Shown here: piece by piece, positions 1 through 8,956 of the stretch
Layout of the letters: the number at the start of each line of letters is the position of its first letter
Position numbering within the stretch: the first letter of the stretch is position 1
NCBI GenBank assembly: GCA_937925335.1
Contig: CALEWY010000044.1
Coordinates: forward strand, 17,035-81,034
Length of the DNA stretch: 64,000 nucleotides
Direction: 5' to 3'
Source: an uncultured Acidimicrobiales bacterium
Lineage (GTDB): Bacteria; Actinomycetota; Acidimicrobiia; Acidimicrobiales; SZUA-35
The notes under the pieces: generated by a model
What the model was told of the DNA's origin: nothing
The model's database searches: none
What the model saw: the letters and a program-made list of their open reading frames with translations, nothing else
Position numbers and translations under genes: made by a program

Positions 1-587
1 TTGGCCTGTTCAACATCGCCGGATCGTTAGCCGCTGGATACCTCGGGTCTCGCCATTCGAAGACGAATCTCTTGGCCGGCATCTACTTCGGTCGGGCCGT
101 GGTGATCAGCGTCTTCTTGTTGGCGCCGAAGAGCGCCGGGGCGACGATCGTGTTCGGTGCGGCGATGGGCGTGCTGTGGCTGTCGACGGTGCCGTTGACG
201 TCGGGCATCGTGGCTCAGCAGTTCGGAACCCAGCACGCTGGCACGTTGTTCGGCGTCGTCTTTCTCTCGCACCAGCTCGGTGCATTTTTGGGCGCGTGGC
301 TCGGCGGCGAACTCGCCGATGCGACGAACAGCTACGTCTCGTCGTGGTGGATCGCGATCGCGCTCGGACTGTTTGCCACCGTGATGCATCTGCTGATCGA
401 CGAGGGCCCGGTTCCCGAGCCGCCGCCACCAGCCGAGCGTGGTCTCCGTATCTCGCCGGCCGGCGGAGTCGCCGCCATTGCCCTGGTCGCCGGTTCCGCC
501 GCAGCCGTCGCACCCGCTCGAGCCACCGCCGAGTCGACCCTCGACACCCCCGCCATCTTCTGCCCCATCGCTGGCACCCACTCCTAG
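1..587 (+). CDS. MFS transporter, C-terminal part (truncated by window edge)
   Basis: The reading frame is open from the first bases of the window and ends at 587, so only about 194 C-terminal residues are visible. They contain several hydrophobic membrane segments (for example around GATIVFGAAMGVLWLSTVPL and the LGAFLGAWLGGELAD stretch), arranged like the last helices of a major facilitator permease of the oxalate/formate or monocarboxylate type. The C-terminal tail is Ala/Pro-rich and probably cytoplasmic. The substrate cannot be told from this fragment. The gene converges on the P450 gene with only 27 bases between the two stop codons. Confidence 0.75.
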   Translation, partial: GLFNIAGSLAAGYLGSRHSKTNLLAGIYFGRAVVISVFLLAPKSAGATIVFGAAMGVLWLSTVPLTSGIVAQQFGTQHAGTLFGVVFLSHQLGAFLGAWLGGELADATNSYVSSWWIAIALGLFATVMHLLIDEGPVPEPPPPAERGLRISPAGGVAAIALVAGSAAAVAPARATAESTLDTPAIFCPIAGTHS

Positions 588-614
588 GGGATTGAGACGC
601 GGACCCAAGGAGGG

Positions 615-1841
615 CTACTTCAGGGTGAAGGTGACGGGGAGGCGCTTGATGCCGTTGATGAAGCTCGACCACACGTGCTCGACATCACCAGCCATCTCGA
701 TCGTGTCGATTCGCTTCACCATCTCGGCGAGCATCGCCTTGGTTTCGAGCCGAGCGAGGTGGGCGCCAAGGCAGAAGTGCGCACCCATGCCGAATGCGAT
801 CTGGGGGTTCGGCGATCGGGTGATGTCGAATCGGAACGGATCCTCGAACACTCGCTCATCACGGTTCGCTGACAGATACATCAGCGCAACCTTCTCACCG
901 ACTTCAAGACGCTGCCCATGCAGCTCGGTCGGTGTGTGCACCGTTCGGCTCATGTAGTTGACGGGCGACGCCCAACGAGTGATCTCCTCAACCGCACCGT
1001 CGAGGTGCGTCTCAGGGTCAGACTTCAACAACTCCCACTGGTCGGGGTTCTCGGCGAGTGCGTTCACGCCCCACGAGATGTTGTTGCGCGTCGTCTCGTT
1101 GCCAGCGACGAACAACAGCACCACGTAACCGACGTACTCCTGCTGTGTGAGCTCGCCGCTCGCAATCTGTTGCGCCAACACGGTTGCGATGTCGTCCTGG
1201 GGATCTGCGGCGCGCTTTTCGGCAAGGTCCATCGCGTAGCCAGCCATCTCCCGCATTGCCTGATCGCGAGCGTCCGCCGTCGGCGAATACTCCGGATCCA
1301 GATTCGAGATCGTTGCGTTGCTCCACCGCAAGAGCTGATCGTGATCGTCGGCCGGTGTGCCCATCAGCTCGACGATCGCCGCCATTGGGAACTCGACGGA
1401 GAGCAACTCGACGACGTCGAACGTGTTCGTCTCGAGTGCTTCGTCGAGAATGCGGCCGGCCAGTGCGTGGTAGTGCTCGGTGTAGCGGCGAACCACCTTT
1501 GGTGTGAACCGTCGCGACGCCATCAACCGCATCTCGGTGTGGCGCGGGCGATCGACCATCAGGAGGTGGGTGAGCTCGTCGGGGCGGTGGTCGTTGCGAA
1601 GGTTGTGACCCTCGAAGTTGCCGAAGTGGTCGAGGTCGGTGCTCACGGCCTTGACGTCTTCGTGACGGGTGACCACCCATGACTCACCGATCATCACCGG
1701 GTCGACGATCGTCTGCTTGAAGAGCGGCTCATTGTCACGCAGCCACTTCATCGCGTCGTGATTCGGACCGTCGACATAGGCCATGTTCGACAAGACGTCG
1801 ATGTCGGTCGACGACGTGATCTCGGGCTCGGTGGTGGTCAT
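615..1841 (-). CDS. Cytochrome P450
   Basis: This 408-residue protein has the length of a soluble bacterial P450 and shows the family landmarks in order. There is an I-helix oxygen-activation motif AGNETTRNN near residue 245, an ExxR pair in EEITRWASPV near residue 285, and the heme-ligand loop FGMGAHFCLGAHLAR near residue 350, whose Cys binds the heme iron. The overall style resembles the actinobacterial sterol/fatty-acid hydroxylases (CYP125/142/124 relatives), but the substrate is inference. No ferredoxin or ferredoxin reductase gene lies beside it, so electrons must come from partners elsewhere. It starts with ATG at 1841, six bases after the stop of the upstream NUDIX gene, and probably shares its transcript. 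Confidence 0.93.
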   Translation of the reverse strand: MTTTEPEITSSTDIDVLSNMAYVDGPNHDAMKWLRDNEPLFKQTIVDPVMIGESWVVTRHEDVKAVSTDLDHFGNFEGHNLRNDHRPDELTHLLMVDRPRHTEMRLMASRRFTPKVVRRYTEHYHALAGRILDEALETNTFDVVELLSVEFPMAAIVELMGTPADDHDQLLRWSNATISNLDPEYSPTADARDQAMREMAGYAMDLAEKRAADPQDDIATVLAQQIASGELTQQEYVGYVVLLFVAGNETTRNNISWGVNALAENPDQWELLKSDPETHLDGAVEEITRWASPVNYMSRTVHTPTELHGQRLEVGEKVALMYLSANRDERVFEDPFRFDITRSPNPQIAFGMGAHFCLGAHLARLETKAMLAEMVKRIDTIEMAGDVEHVWSSFINGIKRLPVTFTLK

Positions 1842-1847
1842 AGCTAT

Positions 1848-2369
1848 CTATTTGACGACAGCATGCGGGTGACGTGCAACTGCGTCCTGCACCCGCTCAT
1901 CGTGATTCGCCATGATGTCGAGGTTGGCCATGTCGTCGAAACGGACCCAATCCACGTCGATCGTCTCGTCACTCAGGCCAAGCTCTCCGCCCGTCGCGAC
2001 CGCCTCGAAACACAGCGCGAGGTACTGCACCGTGTTGCCATCTGGATAACGCGTCACCCGGTCTGGTGTGCTGTAGACACCGACGAGCCGCGTCACCTCA
2101 ACCACCAGCCCCGTCTCCTCGAACACCTCGCGAATCGCCGCCTCGGGAGCGCTCTCCCCTGCATCCATCGCTCCGCCGGGCAGACACCACAATCCGTTGT
2201 CGGTGCGGCGGGTGAGCAGCACGCGCTGACGAGGTGCGTCGAGCACAACGGCTGCGCAGCCGACGCGAAGCTCGGCGGTTTTGCCGATTCGATCGCCGTA
2301 CAAGATCTCGGTTTTGGTTCCCTCGACTGGCCAGCCGTCGTCGACTTGGTTCCCTCCAGCGTTACTCAT
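1848..2369 (-). CDS. NUDIX hydrolase
   Basis: The protein carries a complete Nudix box, GX5EX7REVXEEXGL, starting at GGAMDAGESAPEAAIREV, which binds the metal ions used to hydrolyse nucleoside diphosphates linked to another group. I chose the internal ATG at 2369 (173 residues, MSNAGGNQVDD) over a longer in-frame start at 2486. The 2369 ATG overlaps the nitroreductase stop as ATGA, a translational coupling signature, and the extra 39 residues look non-coding. The exact substrate (ADP-ribose, NADH, oxidised dNTP or other) cannot be read from sequence. It sits between a nitroreductase and a P450, so a housekeeping role in flavin or NAD(P) turnover is possible but unproven. Confidence 0.9.
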   Translation of the reverse strand: MSNAGGNQVDDGWPVEGTKTEILYGDRIGKTAELRVGCAAVVLDAPRQRVLLTRRTDNGLWCLPGGAMDAGESAPEAAIREVFEETGLVVEVTRLVGVYSTPDRVTRYPDGNTVQYLALCFEAVATGGELGLSDETIDVDWVRFDDMANLDIMANHDERVQDAVARHPHAVVK

Positions 2370-3043
2370 TCCCAACTGCTCCCAAACGTGTCTCGATAGG
2401 CCATCTTTGTCGGGGGCAGCCGGGTGATGGGCCCGTGCCCCTTCCCGACCGGATAACCGATCGGGACCATTCCTACTGTTGCCCACTCGGGTGGGATCTC
2501 CAGCGCGGCTCGAACCTCGTCTTCTTTCAAGCAGTGCAGCGTGGTGAGTGTGCAGCCAAGGCCCTCGGCGACACAGGCCAACATCGCGTTCTGCACCGCC
2601 GGGTAGACCGAACCACCACCGACCATAGAGATGCGATCGAGCTTCGCATCGGTGATCGCCATCCGCCGGGGGTCAGCGCAAAAGATCAAGATCGCCGGCG
2701 CTTCGGCCAAGTGCTCCGCCAGGTAGTCACCAGCGGCGGCGACACGCTTCCACTTGTCGAGCTCATCGGCCGGCAAGCCGCTGACTCGAGCCAAGAAACC
2801 TTCCACATAGATCGCCCATTCGGGCCCGTAGATGTCGGCAAGCGCCTGCTTACGAGCGGCGTCTTCAACGACGATCACGCGCCACGGCTGTTGATTGCCA
2901 CCGGTCGGGGCCCAACACGCAGCCTGGAGCACGCGCTCCATCACATCGTGCGGAATCGGGTCGGGCTTCAAACGGCGAACCGCTCGGAGCGTGCTCATCA
3001 CCTCATAGAGGTCGCTCGGTCCGTTCGGCTCAGCATTCGACAT
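2366..3043 (-). CDS. Nitroreductase family protein
   Basis: This is an FMN-dependent nitroreductase-fold protein of about 225 residues. The N-terminal segment STLRAVRRLKPDPIP matches the RSxRxF-type FMN phosphate-binding region, and WAPTGGNQQPWRVIVV is the typical (A/S)PSxxNxQPWxF motif. The C-terminal VPIGYPVGKGHGP is the usual GYP segment. Members reduce nitroaromatics, quinones or flavins with NAD(P)H, or act as dehydrogenases; the natural substrate is unknown. An ATG at 3043 is preferred; a TTG at 3061 would add six residues. The stop overlaps the next gene's start by four bases, so the two proteins are made from one transcript. Confidence 0.9.
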   Translation of the reverse strand: MSNAEPNGPSDLYEVMSTLRAVRRLKPDPIPHDVMERVLQAACWAPTGGNQQPWRVIVVEDAARKQALADIYGPEWAIYVEGFLARVSGLPADELDKWKRVAAAGDYLAEHLAEAPAILIFCADPRRMAITDAKLDRISMVGGGSVYPAVQNAMLACVAEGLGCTLTTLHCLKEDEVRAALEIPPEWATVGMVPIGYPVGKGHGPITRLPPTKMAYRDTFGSSWE

Positions 3044-3074
3044 CTCGCCAGTGTGGCTCAATCCACGGGAAACG

Positions 3075-3392
3075 TCAGAAGAAGGCAGCGACGATCCACA
3101 CGACGACCATTCCTGCCGTCAACGTGGCGATGAGATTCTTCGTCTTCCAAGCGACGAGCGCCGCCGCAGCGATCGCCGCGACCTCCGGAATCGAGATCCC
3201 GCTCGCGCCTTCACTTCCAGCAAGCAGGGTGACGACCAACGCCGACAAGACAGCGGGGCCAACGTTACGCAGCCCACGTTCGAGCCTTGGCGACAACGGC
3301 CGATCAGCCAGGGCCAGGATGAGACCGGCTCGCGACACATAGGTGACGAGACCGACCGCCAGGACAGCACTGAGCGCTCCGAACGTGGTCAC
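3075..3392 (-). CDS. azlD: AzlD-family branched-chain amino acid transport subunit
   Basis: A 105-residue, four-helix membrane protein with the AzlD length and pattern, including a basic loop near LERGLRNVGPAVLSALV. AzlD is the small partner of AzlC in a two-component exporter, known to affect branched-chain amino acids and their analogues (for example 4-azaleucine). The GTG start at 3392 overlaps the azlC stop as GTGA, so the two subunits are translationally coupled, as is normal for this pair. The substrate is inferred from the family only. Confidence 0.88.
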   Translation of the reverse strand: MTTFGALSAVLAVGLVTYVSRAGLILALADRPLSPRLERGLRNVGPAVLSALVVTLLAGSEGASGISIPEVAAIAAAALVAWKTKNLIATLTAGMVVVWIVAAFF

Positions 3393-4027
3393 GAACGCTC
3401 ACCACTTTCTTCTACAGCCTTCGCTCCAGCAGCCGGGTCTCCCACGGCCGTCTCTCCCCTAGCCCGGTCGTCCAGCCCATCGGCGATGTAACCGGCGACC
3501 ACACCGGCAGCTGCACCGACCAGCAGGCCCAACCGATTCGGCAGGCCGAGCGTGAGAAGGCACGTTGCAGCTGCGACCACGGCCGACACAACAGCGGGCC
3601 GGCGGGTCAACGCCAGCACGACGAAACCGGTGAACATCACCGGGGCGGCAACCGACAGCTGCCAGGACTCGGGAACTGAGGATCCAAAGAGAAAGCCGAT
3701 CGTCAGCGCGATGTGCCAGCCAACCCAGAACACCATCGCGGTGGCGACGTAGAACCGACGGAAGTCCTGGCCCTTGCGATCATCTGCCATCGCAAGCGCG
3801 AAGACTTGGTCGACCAGCAGGTAGGGGCCGACCCATCGGAACCAGCGCGGCTGATCACGAAAGCGAGGCGCCATGGCCGCGGAGTACATGACGTGGCGGG
3901 TGTTGATCACGATGGCCGTCGCCACGATCGTCAACCACGATGCGGTGCCGGCGAGTGTCAAGACCGCAAGCTGGGCCGAACCAGCCCAGATGAGAAACGA
4001 TGAGGCGAAGCCGATCGATGTCGGCAT
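3389..4027 (-). CDS. azlC: AzlC-family branched-chain amino acid exporter, large subunit (true start probably upstream)
   Basis: The visible 212 residues contain the AzlC hallmark IWAGSAQLAVL followed by multiple hydrophobic helices and a C-terminal soluble tail rich in Asp/Glu/Gly. The ATG at 4027 is the first conventional start, but it cuts off a family-typical first helix. Reading upstream in the same frame gives LPIFAPAIPFGFVIGLA, a clear AzlC N-terminus. Between 4028 and the in-frame stop at 4241-4243 there is no ATG, GTG or TTG codon. The only plausible initiator is a CTG at 4156-4154, which forms a CTGA overlap with the aldolase stop codon. I give the conservative coordinates here; the likely full gene is 3389..4156 (about 255 residues). 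AzlD follows directly. Confidence 0.88.
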   Translation of the reverse strand: MPTSIGFASSFLIWAGSAQLAVLTLAGTASWLTIVATAIVINTRHVMYSAAMAPRFRDQPRWFRWVGPYLLVDQVFALAMADDRKGQDFRRFYVATAMVFWVGWHIALTIGFLFGSSVPESWQLSVAAPVMFTGFVVLALTRRPAVVSAVVAAATCLLTLGLPNRLGLLVGAAAGVVAGYIADGLDDRARGETAVGDPAAGAKAVEESGERS

Positions 4028-4152
4028 CGCAGCGTTCGTGATCGCAAGGCCAATGACGAAACCGAACGGAATCGCCGGCGCAAAGATCGGTAACGCGCCG
4101 ACGACACCAGCCCGAATCGGACCGGTGTCGTCGCTGCGAGACGTGTGATCGA

Positions 4153-5040
4153 TCAGGTGATCGACGCGGCGTAAATCGACGCGATGGACGCGTCGAGCGT
4201 TGCGTTGAACTCTTCGTCGGTCTGCTGAGCGGAGAGACCCTCACTGAGGGCACGCGAGAAGCTCGCGATCATGCCGGTGTTCGTTGCGAGACGCTCGTTG
4301 GCGAGATCGCGGGGGTAGCCACCCGAAAGAGCAACAACGCTGACGCACTGCGGGTGAGCGATGAGGTCGGCGTAGAAGTTGGCTTCCTCGGGGATCGTCA
4401 CCTTCAACATCACGAACTGATCGTCGTTGAGCTGATCGAGCTCGGCTGCGATGGCCGAACGAAGGAGCGCCTCGGCTTCGGCCTTCTCGGGCGAGTTGAT
4501 ATCAACCTCGGGCTCGATAATCGGGACGAGGCCACCAGCGATGATCTGCTTTCCGACTTCGAACTGCTGGGCGACGATGGCGTTGATGCCCTCTTCGTTT
4601 GCAAGCTTGACGACCGAGCGCATCTTGGTTCCGAACACGCCCTTGTCAGCAGCACGTGCGAGCAACGCATCGAGCTCCGGCATCGGGTTCATGAGCTGCA
4701 CACCATCGGCTTCGTCGGCAAGGCCCTTGTCGACCTTCAAGAACGGCACGACCTGCTTGGAGTTCCACAAGAACTCAGCGGTGTCGACTCCGTCGATCTG
4801 ACGATCCATCGTCATCTCGAACAGGATCGCTCCGAGCACGCGCTCGCCGGTGAATGCCGGGCTCTTGATGATGCGGCTGCGCATCTCGTGAATCAGGTCG
4901 AACATCTCTTCATCGTTCGAGAAGGCGTCTTCGGACACGCCATAGAGGCCGAGGGCCTTTGGGGTGGAGCCACCGCTCTGATCGAGTGCGGCAATGAAGC
5001 CGCCGCCGTTGCGAACTTTTTCGAACTGATCTGCGTTCAT
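4153..5040 (-). CDS. fba: Fructose-bisphosphate aldolase, class I
   Basis: A 295-residue protein with the length and sequence style of the short bacterial class I aldolases. It opens with [29 protein letters not shown] and carries the Schiff-base Lys region in its central part, with [16 protein letters not shown] and [16 protein letters not shown] further on. It cleaves fructose 1,6-bisphosphate to dihydroxyacetone phosphate and glyceraldehyde 3-phosphate in glycolysis and catalyses the reverse in gluconeogenesis. The ATG at 5040 is chosen because it matches the family N-terminus; an ATG or equivalent at 5097 would add 19 unlikely residues. Its stop codon lies inside the probable CTG start of azlC. 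Confidence 0.93.
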   Translation of the reverse strand: MNADQFEKVRNGGGFIAALDQSGGSTPKALGLYGVSEDAFSNDEEMFDLIHEMRSRIIKSPAFTGERVLGAILFEMTMDRQIDGVDTAEFLWNSKQVVPFLKVDKGLADEADGVQLMNPMPELDALLARAADKGVFGTKMRSVVKLANEEGINAIVAQQFEVGKQIIAGGLVPIIEPEVDINSPEKAEAEALLRSAIAAELDQLNDDQFVMLKVTIPEEANFYADLIAHPQCVSVVALSGGYPRDLANERLATNTGMIASFSRALSEGLSAQQTDEEFNATLDASIASIYAASIT

Positions 5041-5163
5041 TCGCACAATTCTAGAAGCGACACAAGCCCGATCCGAGAGCAAATGCGTCCTACCCAAAAG
5101 TAACCCGCGTCAACCAGCCACGATCGATGGAGTGCGACCGATGCCGTCGACGAAATGGCGACG

Positions 5164-5598
5164 CTATTCGTCTTGGTCCGCCAGGCTTTTGGGGTGTCGG
5201 GCGGCAACGGGTGATCCGTGGTGCAGCGTGAGCTTCCAGCCGTCGGCGTTGCGCACGAACACGTTGGTCGCGGCAATCGTGCCGGTGTTGGCTCGATCCA
5301 TCATGTTCTCGTCGAGCGTGACCCATGCGGTCGAGCCTCGAACCGAACCCATCACGTTCGTGATGATGAACTGGCTGCGACCGGGGCCTGCGAAGATTCG
5401 CCGCCACGTTTCTCGGATGGCCGGCCAGCCACGAACGATCGGCCAACCGGGATGGATGCACGAAATGGTCGCCGAGTGTTCCCACACCGCCGACATCGCC
5501 TCGAGATCTCGCTGCTCGTGAGCTCGGTAGAACGCTTGGTTGGCCCGGAGTACCGCCTGGATCTCGGACTTCTGGTCGTCGTTCACTTCGTCAGCCAC
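5164..5598 (-). CDS. SnoaL-like / NTF2-fold protein
   Basis: A 144-residue protein with the layout of SnoaL_3/DUF4440-type NTF2 folds. A helical N-terminus (IQAVLRANQAFYRAHEQRDLEAMSAVW) is followed by beta strands ending in GWKLTLHHGSP. The conserved His/Trp pattern (CIHPGWPIVRG, LHHGSPVA) fits the 'SnoaL-like domain' subgroup found in many actinobacteria. Members are enzymes, immunity proteins or ligand-binding domains, so no specific function is assigned. The start is GTG at 5598. It is read away from the aldolase upstream region and may form a short operon with the gene at 5624-6361. Confidence 0.8.
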   Translation of the reverse strand: MADEVNDDQKSEIQAVLRANQAFYRAHEQRDLEAMSAVWEHSATISCIHPGWPIVRGWPAIRETWRRIFAGPGRSQFIITNVMGSVRGSTAWVTLDENMMDRANTGTIAATNVFVRNADGWKLTLHHGSPVAARHPKSLADQDE

Positions 5599-5623
5599 AA
5601 CAACCGATCCTAGGAGCGCTTCA

Positions 5624-6361
5624 TCAGTCGTCAGGGACGAACGGGGCTGACGCCGTGACTCGTCCGAGGTTCACGAACCCGTGATGACCATCTTCCGGGC
5701 TCGGCTGCTTCGCCCACATCGCCCCAGCTTCCACCCCTGTTTCCGGGAGCGGATAGGGCCCGCTTTGGTCGGTGTCGCGAGTGAGGAGCCATGCGTCTCC
5801 CCCGGCCGCCTGGCCCGAAAGGGCCACCATCTCTGGATGCCACGCCCGGATGACCGAACCAAGCGTCGGCGCTGGCCCACCCAGGACCCTGGTGTGCATC
5901 GACCCGGCGAGGATCACCGTGAACGCCTTCGGAACTCGGTCCATCGCCTCGAGCAATCGATGCGCCATCGTCTCATCTCGCGGCCGCTCCAGCTCCGCAA
6001 TCATTTCGAGCGGAACTGGCGAACCGGGCGCCACCCACGGGCCGTCCATGGAGACCAGCTGCACGTCGTCAAGCGGTGCCAACGTGCGCACCAGGTTCGC
6101 CATGGCCTCGCTCGATCGACCGTCTCGGAACTCCTCGCCACGGCGCCAGAAGGTTCCGAACGATCCGGTGTTCGGTTCTTCGGTCATCGGCAGTTCCAGC
6201 CCGACCACAACCCTCAGGCCTTGCTCGATCGCACGCTTGGCCAGACCTTCCACGAGAGCCGGAAACTCGACGGTGCCGAGCAACTCACCGATCGCGACCA
6301 CCCCGCGAGGGACGATGAGCGGTTCGAGCGCAAGCAAGACGTCTGGGACGACGAGTGACAT
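5624..6361 (-). CDS. Hypothetical protein, possible Tiki/TraB-ChaN superfamily member
   Basis: I do not recognise a named family with certainty. The 245-residue protein has an early segment IGELLGTVEFPALVEGL and a later one ILAGSMHTRVLG. These positions resemble the GExHGT and GxxH metal-site motifs of the Tiki/TraB/ChaN-like superfamily, but the first motif has Leu where His is expected. There is no signal peptide or membrane segment. It is divergent from the FMN reductase gene, with a 54-base shared promoter region. It may be a degenerate or functionally shifted member. Confidence 0.6.
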   Translation of the reverse strand: MSLVVPDVLLALEPLIVPRGVVAIGELLGTVEFPALVEGLAKRAIEQGLRVVVGLELPMTEEPNTGSFGTFWRRGEEFRDGRSSEAMANLVRTLAPLDDVQLVSMDGPWVAPGSPVPLEMIAELERPRDETMAHRLLEAMDRVPKAFTVILAGSMHTRVLGGPAPTLGSVIRAWHPEMVALSGQAAGGDAWLLTRDTDQSGPYPLPETGVEAGAMWAKQPSPEDGHHGFVNLGRVTASAPFVPDD

Positions 6362-6415
6362 CTCTGCAGTCTGGCCTGCGCCGGGCCAGGCGGAGGAGTC
6401 CGTAGGCTTTGGGCC

Positions 6416-6955
6416 ATGTCTCGGATCGTCACGATGTCAGGGAGCGTCCGTCAAGGATCGCTCAACACCACGCTTATCAACGCCGCCGGTGATCTCGCCG
6501 TGGCTGCGGGCCACGACGTTGATGCGCTCGACCTCGGGTCGTTTGCACTGCCGCTCTACGACGGCGACTTTGAGACCAACCACGGCATTCCTGCTGGTGC
6601 GACCGAGCTCGCCGACCGCATCCGCCAGGCTGACGCAATCCTCATCGCGTCGCCGGAATACAACGGTGGCCCGAGCGGCCTGCTCAAGAACACGATCGAC
6701 TGGATCACCCGCGTCGAGATGACCGTGCTCGCCGAGAAGCCGGTAGGCCTCCTGGCGGCGTCGCCGGGAGGTAACGGCGGTTCTCACGGCATCGGTGTGA
6801 TGACGTCGATCTTCTCCTACATGAGCCTTGCGCTTCACGGCGAGGCGTTCAGCCTTCCGAAGGCCTACGAGAAGCTCGAAGACGGCGCACTGAACGCCGA
6901 GGAAACCGCTCGTCTCGGAACCTGGCTCGACGGGGTCCTTGCCCCACTGGCCTAA
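6416..6955 (+). CDS. NADPH-dependent FMN reductase (flavodoxin-like fold)
   Basis: This 179-residue protein begins with the phosphate-binding loop MSGSVRQGSLN (SGSxRxxSxN), which holds the FMN phosphate. It continues with IASPEYNGGPSGLLKNTIDW, the second flavin-contacting segment of the NADPH-dependent FMN/quinone reductase (SsuE/ArsH/ChrR-like) family. Members pass electrons from NAD(P)H to FMN, quinones or chromate and often protect against oxidative stress. The substrate is not determinable here. It is transcribed alone, divergently from the possible Tiki-like gene. Confidence 0.92.
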   Translation: MSRIVTMSGSVRQGSLNTTLINAAGDLAVAAGHDVDALDLGSFALPLYDGDFETNHGIPAGATELADRIRQADAILIASPEYNGGPSGLLKNTIDWITRVEMTVLAEKPVGLLAASPGGNGGSHGIGVMTSIFSYMSLALHGEAFSLPKAYEKLEDGALNAEETARLGTWLDGVLAPLA

Positions 6956-7002
6956 GTTCTGACCTGCGTTCGCGGCTCAGCTCTGGATACCGAGGACTGG
7001 GG

Positions 7003-8793
7003 CTAGTTCGTTCCGGTCTTGATCCGGAACTCGTCCGACTGGCTGAAGAACAACATCAGCCAACCACGAGAGCGGCGCCCACTCGTGAGCTCGCCGACCC
7101 AGAAGTTGTAGCCGGTTGCTTCGGGCTCGCGCTCGAGGATGTTCGTGTAGATCAAGTCGACGAACTCGGTGTCGGAGAGTGATCCGTATCGAGTGTTGAA
7201 CTCGGTGCTGATCGCGAAGAACTCCGAGATCTCGTTCAGATCCTGCGAGCCAGAGCTGAACTGGCCCAGCCAGTAGCTGAAGCCGCTCTGGTCGGGGTAG
7301 CGCAGGAAGTACGAGCAGTAAAGACGGTAGACCGACGCATTCGTCTCGCTCGACGTCGAGAACGCCGGGTTCACCGGAGCCTGACGACAGTTCGTGTAGG
7401 TCGGCGCTTCGCCCTGGCCTGAAGCGGTGAAGGCCAGCGTCGTGGCGGTCGAGGAGCCTCCGGAGCCGGTGCCGGTGACGGACACGGTGTAGGAGCCGTC
7501 GTTGAGGTGGACGGGGATGGTGAGTGCGCGATCGGTGGCAGCGAACGAGGATGCGGCCACAACACCACCGGAGGCGTTGGTCACTGTCACGGTCCAACCA
7601 GCAGCAGGTGGCCCGGCCGACGAGTTCGACGGATTCACGACCACGGTGAACTGCCCGGGCACGACCGACGTCGACGTGATGGCCGGCGCAACGGGTGGCG
7701 TCTCGACCGTCCAGCCAACGATCTCCATGGCACCGAGCACGACACCATCGATTCCGGCAACCGTCTCACCGTTGAACAACGTGGGAGACATCAGCGCACC
7801 GGGCCCGTAGGCCGGGTAGGTGGCCTCGTCGAAGTGTGACATCGACGAACCGTTCTGGTAGCCGTTGGTCGGGTCGTAGATCCGCTCCCACGTGCCGTCG
7901 AGATTCAAGAGCCAGTGGTTGCCGGTGGTGACCAGCGGTGACGTGACGGTGCGAACCGGTGACGAGGGACCGGCCGAAGTGCTCGTGCCAGCGTCGCGGT
8001 AGTACCGCTGATCGAGGGCGGAGAAGACATGGTTCGATTGTGAGAACGGATCGACGTCACTCGAGAATCCCAGCCCGTGGCCGATCTCGTGAAGCAGCGT
8101 TGCGTAGAGCGAGTACTGCGAGTTGCCGATGCTGGCACCCATGACCGTGCTCCAGTTCTGGTCACGGTTGACGTAGACGATGATGTCCGGGCTGCTCGGG
8201 AACTGATCGCTGCCGCGGTCGGCGTTACGAAGTGCCGTTGGGATCGCATAGCGGTTGCCGCTCGGGCCTTCGATCACGCTGAAGTGTGAGGCCCCGGCGA
8301 GAGCGCCTGAACCGAGCGACTGGTAGTTGACCTGAACGTGGATACCGCCGCCGTTGAAGTCGACGCTTGATGCCCACTCTTCCATCACGGCTTCAAAGAC
8401 AGGCTTGTGACTCTCGGGGGTGGCGACTCGCGGGATCGAGGCGTCCGCAGGCATGTACTGGATCGTGTAGTCGCCTGCGGCGCTCGAGAAGTCGACATCA
8501 CCAAGTGACGGGTCGTTGTCACTTGTGAGCGTTGCGGCGTTCAGCGACTCGACATGATTGGTGACGACTCGAATCTCTGCCTCGGACGTGTCCGCGGTGA
8601 AGTCGAGGTGTGGTTCCTCCTGGAAGGGCTCGGAAGACGCTTCGCCTTGCAACCGTGTGGCGACCAAGGCCTCGTCTTGGACCTCGCCAGACACGTCGTT
8701 TTGGGCGGAGGCAGGGTTGATCCCGACCGTCGAAAGGGCCAATGTCGACACCGACAAGACAGTTGCACCGAGCGCTCGAGTTAGGGATCCCAC
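7003..8793 (-). CDS. Secreted metzincin-type zinc metalloprotease with DUF4214 domain
   Basis: A 596-residue exported protein. A signal peptide ends near PASAQN (about residue 30). A zinc-protease domain carries HEIGHGLGFSSD near residue 236, which fits the HExxHxxGxxxD form of metzincins. A fibronectin-III-like beta segment follows at about residues 370-460, and a C-terminal DUF4214 region at about 485-595 has the repeated YxxxLxRxPDxxGxxYW pattern (YFLRYPDQSGFSYWLG and ILEREPEATGYNFWVG). DUF4214 domains are thought to bind surface or matrix material. The protein probably digests extracellular protein while anchored through its C-terminus. The start is GTG at 8793. Confidence 0.88.
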   Translation of the reverse strand: MGSLTRALGATVLSVSTLALSTVGINPASAQNDVSGEVQDEALVATRLQGEASSEPFQEEPHLDFTADTSEAEIRVVTNHVESLNAATLTSDNDPSLGDVDFSSAAGDYTIQYMPADASIPRVATPESHKPVFEAVMEEWASSVDFNGGGIHVQVNYQSLGSGALAGASHFSVIEGPSGNRYAIPTALRNADRGSDQFPSSPDIIVYVNRDQNWSTVMGASIGNSQYSLYATLLHEIGHGLGFSSDVDPFSQSNHVFSALDQRYYRDAGTSTSAGPSSPVRTVTSPLVTTGNHWLLNLDGTWERIYDPTNGYQNGSSMSHFDEATYPAYGPGALMSPTLFNGETVAGIDGVVLGAMEIVGWTVETPPVAPAITSTSVVPGQFTVVVNPSNSSAGPPAAGWTVTVTNASGGVVAASSFAATDRALTIPVHLNDGSYTVSVTGTGSGGSSTATTLAFTASGQGEAPTYTNCRQAPVNPAFSTSSETNASVYRLYCSYFLRYPDQSGFSYWLGQFSSGSQDLNEISEFFAISTEFNTRYGSLSDTEFVDLIYTNILEREPEATGYNFWVGELTSGRRSRGWLMLFFSQSDEFRIKTGTN

Positions 8794-8956
8794 TCAGAAA
8801 TCATCGACGCAATCAGGCAGGTTCTTAAGCAGCACGCATGGGCCGTTCTACCATTTCTAGGCCTGTCGATATCGGTGTTGATGCCGGGGTCGATACCGGT
8901 GTTGATCTGGTAAGCGTCGCCTGTGCCCATCGAGCAACGCCGGACAAAACCCCAGG

